A DNA stretch of 29,906 nucleotides from assembly GCA_937884975.1 (NCBI GenBank), contig CAKZZS010000038.1:1-29906 (forward strand), given 5' to 3'. Under the pieces are notes generated by a model that was not told the origin of the DNA, did not search any database, and was given only the letters and a program-made list of their open reading frames with translations. The position numbers were made by a program, and so were the translations under genes. Within the stretch, counting starts at the first letter, position 1. Each line of letters begins with the position of its first letter. Origin of the DNA: an uncultured Clostridia bacterium. Lineage in GTDB: Bacteria; Bacillota; Clostridia; Oscillospirales; Acutalibacteraceae. Positions 22,721 to 29,906 of this stretch are shown here, one piece after another.

Positions 22721-23497
22721 ATGACGCAAAGGGAAAGACTTACTTGGCTTATTCGCTATCTTCTTAACGAGGACAGCCGATACAAAGAAATTGTTATTCC
22801 GTCTGACGAAACACAGCAGTTTAATTTGTATCGCTCGCTTGTCAATGTGAGAATGCCTAAAAACACGAGCAAGGAATACCTTGAAATTGAGGGCGAATTT
22901 TTGAAAGAGGAAACAAAGCGGAAAGGTATAACCTCACTTTCCTCTCTCAATTTCAATAACGGTATTTCGTTTTGGCAGGGCGACATAACCTCGCTTGAAT
23001 GTGACGCAATAGTCAACGCCGCAAACTCACAGCTGCTCGGTTGCTTCGTTCCGTGTCACCGCTGTATTGATAACTGCATTCACACCTTTTCAGGCATCAG
23101 GCTTCGGGAAAAATGCTTTGAAATAATGCAAAAGCAAAATTCTCCCGAACCGACAGGCAGAGCAAAAATCACTCCTGCATACAACCTGCCGTGCAAATAT
23201 GTAATTCATACCGTAGGTCCCATAATTACTCACTTTGTAACCGATAAACACAGAAAGCTGCTCGCCTGCTGCTATGAGGAATGCCTGAAATGCGCAGAAG
23301 AAAACGGACTTGAAAGCATTGCTTTTTGCTGTATTTCCACGGGTGAATTTCATTTTCCGAACGTCGAAGCGGCTGAAATTGCTATAAACACGGTTAAAAA
23401 ATACAAACAGGAAACAAACTCAAAAATCAAGGTTATTTTTAACGTATTCAAAGATTTGGACAGAGATATTTATGAAAGATTATTATCAGATAATTGA
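22721..23497 (+). CDS. zinc-dependent macrodomain ADP-ribosyl hydrolase (Zn-Macro)
   Basis: A 258-residue protein-ADP-ribose hydrolase of the class found beside SirTM sirtuins. A helical N-terminal part (about 1-80) precedes the macrodomain. WQGDITSLECDAIVNAANSQ (85-104) is the ADP-ribose-binding start. GCFVPCHRCIDNCIH (107-121) holds the Cys/His cluster that binds zinc in this class. PAYNLPCKYVIHTVGP (152-167) and CISTGEFHFP (204-213) are the remaining binding loops. It overlaps the sirtuin gene by 26 bp. In the characterised staphylococcal and streptococcal pairs the macrodomain removes the ADP-ribose that the sirtuin adds, and the same is expected here. Confidence 0.93.
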   Translation: MTQRERLTWLIRYLLNEDSRYKEIVIPSDETQQFNLYRSLVNVRMPKNTSKEYLEIEGEFLKEETKRKGITSLSSLNFNNGISFWQGDITSLECDAIVNAANSQLLGCFVPCHRCIDNCIHTFSGIRLREKCFEIMQKQNSPEPTGRAKITPAYNLPCKYVIHTVGPIITHFVTDKHRKLLACCYEECLKCAEENGLESIAFCCISTGEFHFPNVEAAEIAINTVKKYKQETNSKIKVIFNVFKDLDRDIYERLLSDN

Positions 23498-24332
23498 AAA
23501 AATAGAGGAAAAAATCAGCGAAGCAGACGCCGTAATAATCGGCGCAGGAGCAGGACTTTCAACTGCCGCCGGTTACACCTATTCGGGCGAGCGTTTTGAC
23601 AGATACTTTTCCGATTTTAAAGAAAAATTCGGCTTTGACAATATGTACTATGGCGGCTTCTATCCGTATAAATCAAAAGAGGAGTTCTGGGCATTCTGGT
23701 CAAGGTATATTTACATTAACCGCTATATGCCTATACCGAAGGACACATATTCAAGGCTGTTTGAATTGGTAAAGAATAAGGACTACTTTGTTCTGACAAC
23801 TAATGTTGACCACTGCTTTCAGCGCTCGGGCTTTGACAAGGAACGCCTTTTCTATACCCAGGGCGATTACGGACTTTTTCAGTGCTCTGTCCCCTGTCAC
23901 AAAAAGACCTACGACAATGAAGATGTTGTCCGTGAAATGTACGAACGTCAGAAAGATATGAAAATCCCGACCGAGCTTATACCCAAATGCCCTGTTTGTG
24001 GAGAGCCGATGACAATGAATCTTCGTTCGGACAACACCTTCGTCGAGGACGAGGGTTGGCTGACTGCGTACAGGCACTATGTTGAGTTTACAGAGCTTCA
24101 CAAAGGAAAAAGAATTGTCTATCTTGAACTCGGTGTAGGTTATAACACACCCGTGATTATCAAATATCCGTTCTGGCAGATGACAGCGGAAAACCCCAAT
24201 GCGACATATATTTGTATCAATACCGAGAAAGGCAGAATACCTGACAAGATAGAAAAGCAGTCAATTGTTCTTGACTTCGATATTCACAAGGTACTGTGCG
24301 ACCTTGAGCAGTTTAGGAGAAAAAATGGTTAA
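23472..24332 (+). CDS. class M sirtuin (SirTM), protein ADP-ribosyltransferase
   Basis: A 286-residue sirtuin of the macrodomain-linked class. GAGAGLSTAAGYTYSGERF (24-42) is the NAD-binding start. TTNVDHCFQRSGF (109-121) holds N111 and D113. In place of the catalytic His of deacetylating sirtuins there is Q130 (TQGDYG), which as I recall is the mark of SirTM enzymes that ADP-ribosylate. The zinc ribbon is C138-x3-C142 and C173-x2-C176. ELGVGYNTP (219-227) is the late NAD-contact region. The gene starts inside the macrodomain gene and ends inside the LtrA gene (8 bp overlap), so all are one unit. In known systems the target is the lipoylated GcvH-L protein, whose gene is not in this window. 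Confidence 0.93.
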   Translation: MKDYYQIIEKIEEKISEADAVIIGAGAGLSTAAGYTYSGERFDRYFSDFKEKFGFDNMYYGGFYPYKSKEEFWAFWSRYIYINRYMPIPKDTYSRLFELVKNKDYFVLTTNVDHCFQRSGFDKERLFYTQGDYGLFQCSVPCHKKTYDNEDVVREMYERQKDMKIPTELIPKCPVCGEPMTMNLRSDNTFVEDEGWLTAYRHYVEFTELHKGKRIVYLELGVGYNTPVIIKYPFWQMTAENPNATYICINTEKGRIPDKIEKQSIVLDFDIHKVLCDLEQFRRKNG

Positions 24333-25461
24333 AGAGCTATTAAAAAAGAAAGAGAAAAAGGTTGAGTATATTGAACTGATATACGACCTGATTTTCGTAT
24401 ACATTATCGGCAGGAACAACACTCTGCTTCATAACACGCAAAACGGATTTGTTCAGGCAGGTATGTTTATGGCATACATTATGTGTACGCTTGCCGTAAT
24501 TCAGATTTGGACCTTTACTACATATTATATAAATCTCTACGGCAGGAACAGCGCAAGAGACTATATTTTTATGTTTGTAAATATGTTTTTGCTGTATTTT
24601 ATCGGCGAAGGAACACGCGGCGACTGGCAGGAATTTCATACTCAGTATCAGGTCGCCTGGGCGTTAATTCTTATAAATATCGGACTTCAGTATCTTATTG
24701 AACTTCGTCATCACAAAACCGAACCAGAGCATAAAAAGAGAATTACAAGAATGGCGTTTATTCTCTTTTGCGAAGCGGCAATTGTTTCGCTTTCAATTCC
24801 GGAATTTGGCGCCTTCTCAACCTCGTATTTCTCACTTGCAGGCATCATTTTCGGTATTCTGTGCGTTTCTTTTTCGAGCCGCAGCACCTGTTCGGGACTT
24901 ATTGATTTTGCGCATCTTTCCGAAAGAATTATGCTCTATGTCGTTTTCACGTTCGGCGAGATGATTATAGCAATAGCCTCTTATTTTGAGGGCAATTTCA
25001 ATTTTAACAGTCTGTATTTCTGCCTGATGGCATTTCTCATTGTTGTCGGCTTGTTTTTAAGCTACGGTGTAGTTTACGACCGCCTTATCGACCGCGAAAT
25101 GAATACTCACGGCATAGGCTATATTCTCATTCATATTTTCATTATTTTCTTTCTTAACAACATTACTGCCGCGCTTGAATTTATGCGCGAGGAGGAAATT
25201 CACTTACTGCCGAAAATGGTATTCCTGATTACATCGGTAATTATGTATTATCTTTTCCTTTTCCTGACGGGCAGATATTCAAAGGCGAAGTGCAAAGCGG
25301 ACAAAAGGTTTTATATCACAATGCTTTTGTCAGGCGCGGTCTTTGCCGCTTTAATGCTTTTGCTTCGGGAAAATATGCTTATAAATATTGCCTTGACCGT
25401 GTTATTTGTTTTCGGCGTATATCTTGTGCTTTACAGCTTCTCAAAAAAAGTCGAAAACTAA
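24325..25461 (+). CDS. LtrA family membrane protein
   Basis: A 378-residue polytopic protein of the low-temperature-requirement A family, with about ten or more TM segments. KVEYIELIYDLIFVYIIG (13-30) is the usual N-terminal motif, and AHLSERIMLYVVFTFGEMIIAIASYF (about 196-221, shown here as two parts, AHLSER and FTFGEMIIA) is the hallmark E-x-x...GE signature. The in-frame start at 24265 would overlap the sirtuin gene by 68 bp without a ribosome site. ATG 24325 has AGGAG five bases upstream and overlaps by only 8 bp. LtrA was first noted for cold growth in Listeria and its biochemical function is unknown. Coupling to SirTM is unusual and may link it to ADP-ribosylation signalling (inference). 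Confidence 0.88.
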   Translation: MVKELLKKKEKKVEYIELIYDLIFVYIIGRNNTLLHNTQNGFVQAGMFMAYIMCTLAVIQIWTFTTYYINLYGRNSARDYIFMFVNMFLLYFIGEGTRGDWQEFHTQYQVAWALILINIGLQYLIELRHHKTEPEHKKRITRMAFILFCEAAIVSLSIPEFGAFSTSYFSLAGIIFGILCVSFSSRSTCSGLIDFAHLSERIMLYVVFTFGEMIIAIASYFEGNFNFNSLYFCLMAFLIVVGLFLSYGVVYDRLIDREMNTHGIGYILIHIFIIFFLNNITAALEFMREEEIHLLPKMVFLITSVIMYYLFLFLTGRYSKAKCKADKRFYITMLLSGAVFAALMLLLRENMLINIALTVLFVFGVYLVLYSFSKKVEN

Positions 25462-25503
25462 AAAAATGAAAAATATATCAATTGCGTAATCTTTCCTTTA
25501 CGC

Positions 25504-25541
25504 AAAAACAGGACTGAACAAAACGTTCAGCCCTGTTTTTT
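25504..25541. terminator. bidirectional terminator between LtrA and serpin genes
   Basis: AAAAACAGGACTGAAC (25504-25519) pairs with GTTCAGCCCTGTTTTT (25525-25540) with a single A/C mismatch and a five-base loop. T runs on both strands let it end the rightward LtrA transcript and the leftward sigma-serpin transcript. Confidence 0.92.
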
Positions 25542-25584
25542 ATTGTTTAATCAGTCACCGTTTTTCAGGTAATCAGTATTTGGG

Positions 25585-27390
25585 TTAATGGTTATTCAGC
25601 CATTCTTCTCCGAAACGTTCCACCATTTCGCTTTCCCATGAAAACGGCTCGTAAACCGTTCCCGTAAACCAGACGTCACCGGTGTTCTTATCCCTTATAA
25701 TGAACATAAACGGCTTATCAAATGTCAGGTCAATTTTTTCAACCGGAACATCAAAAATATAATCGAATATGGGGCCTCCGCCTCCGGCTCCGCCGCCTAT
25801 TGTTGCAGCCCCTGCCTTTATTCCGTCCTGTGACAGCTCGATATTTGCCTTATGAGCGACTTCACTTATATAAACACCCTTTGCATCGGTCAGCCGCGAA
25901 AGATCCGCCTTATTACTGTCAAAAACATCGGTTATGCCCATGCGTGATAAATCGTCAATAAGATTCAGCTTATATTCAAATTTAAACTTCGGGAAAAAGC
26001 CGTTAATCTGCGTTATGACTCCGTCCTTGAAGTTTTCCCTCTTTACCTCCTTGAGGTTGCCGATTATTTCGTTAAGCTTTTCGGCATTCGTTTCGTCAAT
26101 GAACTTGTCAAGGTCATCCTTGACGGGCATTATTGAGATGTATTGAAGGGTTGTTCCGTCGTACTGCTTCAAATCCTTTGCAAGCGCCTTGACCTCATCA
26201 TCGGCATACAGCGAAAAGTCTGTGCTTTTTACTTCACCCTGATTAACGTAATTAGCCTTTATTTCTTCCATATATTTTTCAATATAGGTTGAAACCTCCT
26301 CTTCAATTGCGTCAGGGTCGGTCAAGGGATTTCCCCATGCGTCTTTTCCCTTTTTGCTTATGAAATTTCTGTACGCCGTTTCAACTGTATTTCTTACATT
26401 GTCCTCGCCGAGAATATTTACCAAATCATAATTATCCATCGACGCAAAGATTTCCATTCCGGATACTTCCAGCTTTTCATTGTCAAACATAAGGTGTTTT
26501 ACATTATCGCCCTCAAGACCGCTTAATACAGAGCCGGGATTATATCTTTCGTGGTTATATGAAACCGACGTTCTGAAGCCTTTTTCATAGTTATTGTCTT
26601 GGTCAAAGAACTTGTTTTCCCACTCCATATCGATACCCAACGCATTGACAAGCACGAAGTTTGTGTTGTCAACGCTGCCAAGCATTTCCGGAATAAGCTT
26701 CAGGGTTTTCTCATTAACCCATTTATTGATATTTACGGGGTTTTCAAACGGGTCAAAAACAACCTCGGCGTTATACCTGTTCTGTAGAGAGGAAATAAAG
26801 CTGTCCTTTACGCCGGACTTAAAGGAATCTCTTACAAACAAAGTGTTTGCGAAAGACATATTGTCATTCGAGTTGTATTTAGTAACAACATAGTCTCCGA
26901 GAACCTTTGAAATCTGGTCCCTTGTCGGACCGTCGGTTCCCTCATTGAGCATAGAAAGCGTAAACTTAATCGAAAGGGGGCTGTAAACCTTATTGACCAT
27001 AATATTTTCGGCTTTCAAAAACGCAATATCGAAATCAGAAAGCTGATTCTGTTTTAAATCGTAACTGAACGCGGAATTATAACGCTGAATATGCGCGGTA
27101 ATATTCGTTGTGGATTCCTCCGGAACAGTTGTGCTTTCATTGGGAGATGAAGTATCCGAATTTACAGTGGAGGGATTTTTAATGACCGTTTTATTGCCCT
27201 TTTGGGATATTGTTTTAACGGTTAAAAAAGATACTGCCGCAAGCACAATACACGCCGCCGAAAGTAGAACGGCTCTGTTTCTCGCGCTTGATTTGTTATG
27301 CTCATTGACAGCTGTTTCAATTCTGTCAACGGTTTTTTCTTTCAATTCATCACTCGGTTTGAGGGAATTTATATAATCATTGTAATTCAT
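25585..27390 (-). CDS. membrane-anchored serpin with anti-sigma-like N-terminal head
   Basis: A 601-residue protein with three parts. Residues 1-38 are a short cytoplasmic head (LKPSDELKEKTVDRIETAV) like those of Firmicutes anti-sigma proteins. Residues 39-58 are a TM helix. A Ser/Thr-rich linker (about 66-104) leads to a serpin domain (about 105-582). Serpin marks are NKVYSPLSIKFTLSMLNEG (133-151), INKWVNEKT (221-229), FVLVNALGIDMEW (245-257) and FDKPFMFIIRD (557-567). The reactive-centre hinge is QDGIKAGAAT (521-530), followed by a glycine-rich loop GGGAGGGG (532-539). About 85 residues (316-398) are an extra charged segment. I start at the second ATG (27390), six bases after GGAGG. It overlaps the sigma gene by 14 bp. 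It may inhibit proteases, act as the anti-sigma sensor, or both. Confidence 0.88.
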   Translation of the reverse strand: MNYNDYINSLKPSDELKEKTVDRIETAVNEHNKSSARNRAVLLSAACIVLAAVSFLTVKTISQKGNKTVIKNPSTVNSDTSSPNESTTVPEESTTNITAHIQRYNSAFSYDLKQNQLSDFDIAFLKAENIMVNKVYSPLSIKFTLSMLNEGTDGPTRDQISKVLGDYVVTKYNSNDNMSFANTLFVRDSFKSGVKDSFISSLQNRYNAEVVFDPFENPVNINKWVNEKTLKLIPEMLGSVDNTNFVLVNALGIDMEWENKFFDQDNNYEKGFRTSVSYNHERYNPGSVLSGLEGDNVKHLMFDNEKLEVSGMEIFASMDNYDLVNILGEDNVRNTVETAYRNFISKKGKDAWGNPLTDPDAIEEEVSTYIEKYMEEIKANYVNQGEVKSTDFSLYADDEVKALAKDLKQYDGTTLQYISIMPVKDDLDKFIDETNAEKLNEIIGNLKEVKRENFKDGVITQINGFFPKFKFEYKLNLIDDLSRMGITDVFDSNKADLSRLTDAKGVYISEVAHKANIELSQDGIKAGAATIGGGAGGGGPIFDYIFDVPVEKIDLTFDKPFMFIIRDKNTGDVWFTGTVYEPFSWESEMVERFGEEWLNNH

Positions 27391-27889
27391 AATCATCCTC
27401 CTCGTTCAAGTTGTTTTTGAGCGTTTGTCTTGCTCTTTTTAAAATGGACTTAACCGTGTTTTCCTTTATGTTAAGCATATCGGAGATTTCTTTAATCTTA
27501 TAATCTTCAAAATAATACAGGTATATACAGATTCTCTGTTGACCGGTAAGCTTGTTAAGCTCTCTTTCAATGTCAATGCGCTTTTCGCTTTTTTCCTCAA
27601 GAAAAATGCCGTCACTGACGTTTTCATCACTTAACTCCAAAACCTTTGACGAAGCGGAGGTCAAATGATTCTTACACCGGTTAATCGTCACGCGAAGCAG
27701 CCATGCTTTTTCATGCTCGTCGCTGTTGAAAACCTTTTTCTTTGTAAAAAGCTTTACAAACACATCCTGAACAACGTCCTCTGCCGCGTCAAAGTTCAGA
27801 ATATACTGATATGCCGTTTGAAAAATCAGTTTTGAGTATTTATTGTATTTTGCTTCAAAGTCGTTACTGTCAAAAGTCAGTTTTCCCAC
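27377..27889 (-). CDS. ECF-type RNA polymerase sigma factor
   Basis: A 170-residue sigma factor with only regions 2 and 4, as in ECF sigma factors. Region 2 is about 14-77 (AAEDVVQDVFVKLFTKK, then EKAWLLRVTINRCKNHL). Region 4 is about 110-160 (LTGQQRICIYLYYFEDYKIKEISDML at its start and NTVKSILKRARQTLKNNL at its end, around the recognition helix). The start codon is GTG (27889-27887), supported by AAAGGAG eight bases upstream; no in-frame ATG fits. The stop lies inside the serpin gene, so the two proteins are made together. No separate anti-sigma gene is present, which points to the serpin protein's cytoplasmic head as the anti-sigma. The regulon is unknown, and autoregulation is likely. Confidence 0.93.
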   Translation of the reverse strand: MGKLTFDSNDFEAKYNKYSKLIFQTAYQYILNFDAAEDVVQDVFVKLFTKKKVFNSDEHEKAWLLRVTINRCKNHLTSASSKVLELSDENVSDGIFLEEKSEKRIDIERELNKLTGQQRICIYLYYFEDYKIKEISDMLNIKENTVKSILKRARQTLKNNLNEEDDYELQ

Positions 27890-27910
27890 ACAACCATCTC
27901 CTTTCTACTA

Positions 27911-27942
27911 TATAAACAAATGAAACGGTAAAAAAGTTGCAT
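27911..27942 (-). promoter_or_regulatory. candidate ECF-type promoter of the sigma-serpin operon
   Basis: The minus strand reads ATGCAAC followed by a T run (27942-27930), then TTGTTTATA about 16-17 bp after AAC. An AAC core with a T run is the common -35 form for ECF sigma factors, and no sigma-A promoter is obvious here. That would fit autoregulation, but the -10 assignment is uncertain. Confidence 0.4.
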
Positions 27943-28086
27943 AGATAATAAAAAATGAAATAAAATTTTTTAATACCGCATTTTCGATATTCCGTATTCT
28001 ATTTTAGCAAATACATATTTCCTTGTAAACATTTGCTTTGTCGGTAAATACAGCTTTATTCAATATTTTTTAAAAACTTTTTATTC

Positions 28087-28119
28087 CTTTAGGTTCTCTT
28101 TAGGTTTGGGTAATATACT
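28087..28119 (+). promoter_or_regulatory. response-regulator-type direct repeat and promoter
   Basis: CTTTAGGTT occurs twice, at 28087-28095 and 28098-28106, exactly 11 bp apart. TATACT (28114-28119) follows eight bases later as the -10, with no -35 of its own. Direct repeats at 11 bp just upstream of a -10 are typical of OmpR/PhoB-type activator sites. The leader to the ATG is about 56 nt and contains a small GTACTC/GAGTAT hairpin. Confidence 0.6.
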
Positions 28120-28181
28120 TAAGCCGTACTCAAGAAGAGTATAAACTTAAAAATCAAAAAAACGCACAAGGAGCGATAGAT

Positions 28182-29822
28182 ATGAAAAAAAAGAAAATTT
28201 TAGCTATATTTGTAGCATTGGCAATGTTATTCACCTTAGCACTCACAGCCTCTGCGGAGGGCGGTCCGGGAGGAGAACCGCCGAGCGGCTCCCCTCCCGG
28301 CGGTTCTCCTCCGGGCGGTGCGCCGGGCGGCTCGAGTTCATCCTCAGTCAGCTACAGCGGTACGACGAGCATAACCTCGTCCGACTCGCAGTCAGACAAA
28401 ACCTATTCGTCCTCGACAGCCGATGAAAATTCGCTTTTAATCGACACCTCCGACAGCGTAACAATTTCAAATCCCACGGTTACAAAATCGGGCGATTCGG
28501 ACGGCGGAGACAACTGTAATTTCTACGGTATCAACTCGGGAATTATGGTAAAAGGCGGCGGTACAACAACCATTACGGGCGGTACGGTTGAAACAACCGC
28601 AACGGGCGCAAACGGCGTATTTTCTTACGGCGGCAACGGCGGACAGAACGGCGCAGACGGCGATGGCACAACAGTTATTATCAAAGATACCGTTATCAAT
28701 ACTACGGGCGACAACGCAGGCGGCATAATGACTACGGGCGGCGGAATTACCCAGGCGGAAAACCTCACAATTACCACCTCCGGACGTTCCTCTGCAGCCA
28801 TCCGTACTGACAGAGGCGGCGGAACCGTAACAGTAACCGGCGGCAGCTACACAACAAGCGGACTCGGCTCCCCTGCCATTTATTCGACGGCTGATATTAC
28901 CGTAAACGACGCAAGTCTTGTTTCAAATCTTTCCGAAGGCGTTTGTATTGAAGGCAAGAACAGCGTGACGATAAACAACAGCACTCTTACTGCAAACAAT
29001 ACCCAGATGAACGGCAACGCAACCTTCCTTGACTCGATTATGATTTATCAGTCAATGTCGGGCGACGCTGACAGCGGTACCTCATCCTTTACAATGAGCG
29101 GCGGAACGCTTACAAGCAAAAGCGGTCATGTGTTCCACGTAACAAACACGAATGCAATAATAAATCTTTCGGGCGTTACAATAAACAATGAGGACAGCGC
29201 AAATGTGCTTCTTTCGGTTTGCGATGACGGCTGGAGCGGTTCTTCCAATATTGCAACTCTTAATGCTGACGGTCAGGTTCTTAACGGAACGATTCTTGTA
29301 GGCGACAACTCAACTCTCACGCTTAATCTTACGAACTCTTCCGCATTCACGGGAACCGTCAGCGGTGAAATCACAAATGCAAAGGGAACAACGGTATCAA
29401 CCGAGGTCGGCACGGTAAGCGTAACTCTTGACGACACGAGCAAATGGTCATTGACCGCGGACACATATATCACCGAGTTTAACGGCAACGCAGCAAATGT
29501 TATCAATAACGGTTACACTCTCTACGTCAACGGAACAGCCCTTGAAGGCACATCGGATTCGGGCGAAATGCCCACTGCTTCCGCTGTATCTTCAGGCAGT
29601 ACCGATACTGCGGTAACAAACACTGCTGACACAACCGAGACAGCAAACACGGCAAAAACAGCCTCAACTCAAAGTAATAATAACACGGTAGTTTATATAA
29701 TTATCGGCGCGGCAGTTGTAATTATTGCGGCGGCAGCTATAGTAATAGTTATTAAAAGGAAGAGCAGTGAAATCGAGGCGGTAAATACACAGACAGATAA
29801 TTCGGATAATAACGAAAACTAA
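28182..29822 (+). CDS. secreted beta-helix surface protein with C-terminal membrane anchor
   Basis: A 546-residue exported protein. Residues 1-25 form a signal peptide (cleavage after TASA). Residues 26-52 are Gly/Pro-rich with repeated GGSPP/GGAPGG units. The body (about 55-460) is built of short Thr/Ser/Asn/Gly-rich beta strands, such as ITGGTVETT, VTGGSYTTSG and MSGGTLTSKSGH, at roughly 20-25 residue steps. This is the pattern of a right-handed parallel beta-helix, seen in the carbohydrate-binding (DUF4353-like) group. A Thr-rich stalk (about 460-500) precedes a TM helix (about 502-524), KRK and a short cytoplasmic tail. It is therefore membrane-anchored, with no LPxTG motif. The ribosome site is AAGGAG. 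The function may be adhesion or polymer binding. Confidence 0.85.
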   Translation: MKKKKILAIFVALAMLFTLALTASAEGGPGGEPPSGSPPGGSPPGGAPGGSSSSSVSYSGTTSITSSDSQSDKTYSSSTADENSLLIDTSDSVTISNPTVTKSGDSDGGDNCNFYGINSGIMVKGGGTTTITGGTVETTATGANGVFSYGGNGGQNGADGDGTTVIIKDTVINTTGDNAGGIMTTGGGITQAENLTITTSGRSSAAIRTDRGGGTVTVTGGSYTTSGLGSPAIYSTADITVNDASLVSNLSEGVCIEGKNSVTINNSTLTANNTQMNGNATFLDSIMIYQSMSGDADSGTSSFTMSGGTLTSKSGHVFHVTNTNAIINLSGVTINNEDSANVLLSVCDDGWSGSSNIATLNADGQVLNGTILVGDNSTLTLNLTNSSAFTGTVSGEITNAKGTTVSTEVGTVSVTLDDTSKWSLTADTYITEFNGNAANVINNGYTLYVNGTALEGTSDSGEMPTASAVSSGSTDTAVTNTADTTETANTAKTASTQSNNNTVVYIIIGAAVVIIAAAAIVIVIKRKSSEIEAVNTQTDNSDNNEN

Positions 29823-29866
29823 TACCAATAACTAAAACTGAAATCAAAAACAGTGATTTGTCAAAC

Positions 29867-29881
29867 TAAGTGCAACACTTA
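29867..29881. repeat. small perfect inverted repeat
   Basis: TAAGTG-CAA-CACTTA lies 45 bp after the beta-helix gene. It has no T run, so it is not a good terminator. It could be an operator of a gene beyond the window, or chance. Confidence 0.3.
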
Positions 29882-29906
29882 TTAAGCTCAAAGTCCCATA
29901 AATCTT

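Noticed and set aside
24265..24324. Upstream start that would lengthen LtrA by 20 residues
   Set aside because: It would sit inside the sirtuin gene without a ribosome site; ATG 24325 has AGGAG and begins at the conserved LtrA N-terminus.
1..29906. CRISPR arrays, tRNA/rRNA genes, insertion sequences, attachment sites or prophage
   Set aside because: No regularly spaced repeats, tRNA-like folds, transposase or phage motifs were seen on either strand.

Overview
The window looks like a chromosomal segment of a gut-type member of the Clostridia, most likely Oscillospirales/Ruminococcaceae. The reasons are Firmicutes-style Shine-Dalgarno sites (AGGAGG) on almost every gene, moderate-to-low GC, plant-polysaccharide hydrolases, lipoproteins and FN3/cell-wall-binding surface proteins, a serpin of the kind known from Eubacterium siraeum-like bacteria, and a Firmicutes-type Mn2+ riboswitch. 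The genus assignment is inference. I saw no tRNA, rRNA, CRISPR array, insertion sequence or phage gene.

Left part, minus strand (1-12354). A three-gene unit runs nitroreductase, family 2 glycoside hydrolase, aldo/keto reductase. It is followed, going right, by a monocistronic alpha/beta-hydrolase lipoprotein and a GH28-fold enzyme, each with its own promoter. Then comes a four-gene exported-envelope operon (promoter near 12421-12449, terminator 6488-6518). It encodes an FN3/cell-wall-binding/transglutaminase-like protein, an MBOAT acyltransferase, an AlgX/AlgJ-like SGNH partner and a DUF348/G5 lipoprotein. The MBOAT and SGNH genes indicate O-acetylation of a surface polymer.

Centre (12571-14851). 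A strong promoter drives a textbook yybP-ykoY manganese riboswitch with an overlapping intrinsic terminator. It controls an undescribed six-TM protein and a translationally coupled condensation-fold acyltransferase, not one of the usual Mn exporters.

Right-centre (14852-22165). A divergent LysR regulator faces a ten-gene redox operon: three flavodoxins (one a secreted lipoprotein), an FMN-reductase-like flavoprotein, an aldo/keto reductase, a His-rich DUF4405 membrane protein, a flavin reductase, a CMD protein, a cupin and an Fe-dependent alcohol dehydrogenase. It ends at a strong terminator. Next is a GNAT, Zn-macrodomain, class M sirtuin, LtrA cluster, consistent with reversible protein ADP-ribosylation.

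Right end (25504-29906). An ECF sigma factor gene overlaps a gene whose product has a short anti-sigma-like cytoplasmic head, one TM helix and an extracellular serpin. This may be a sigma/anti-sigma pair with a serpin as sensor, and it is the most unusual thing in the window. Divergent from it, behind a TTTAGGTT direct-repeat promoter, is a large secreted beta-helix, membrane-anchored surface protein.
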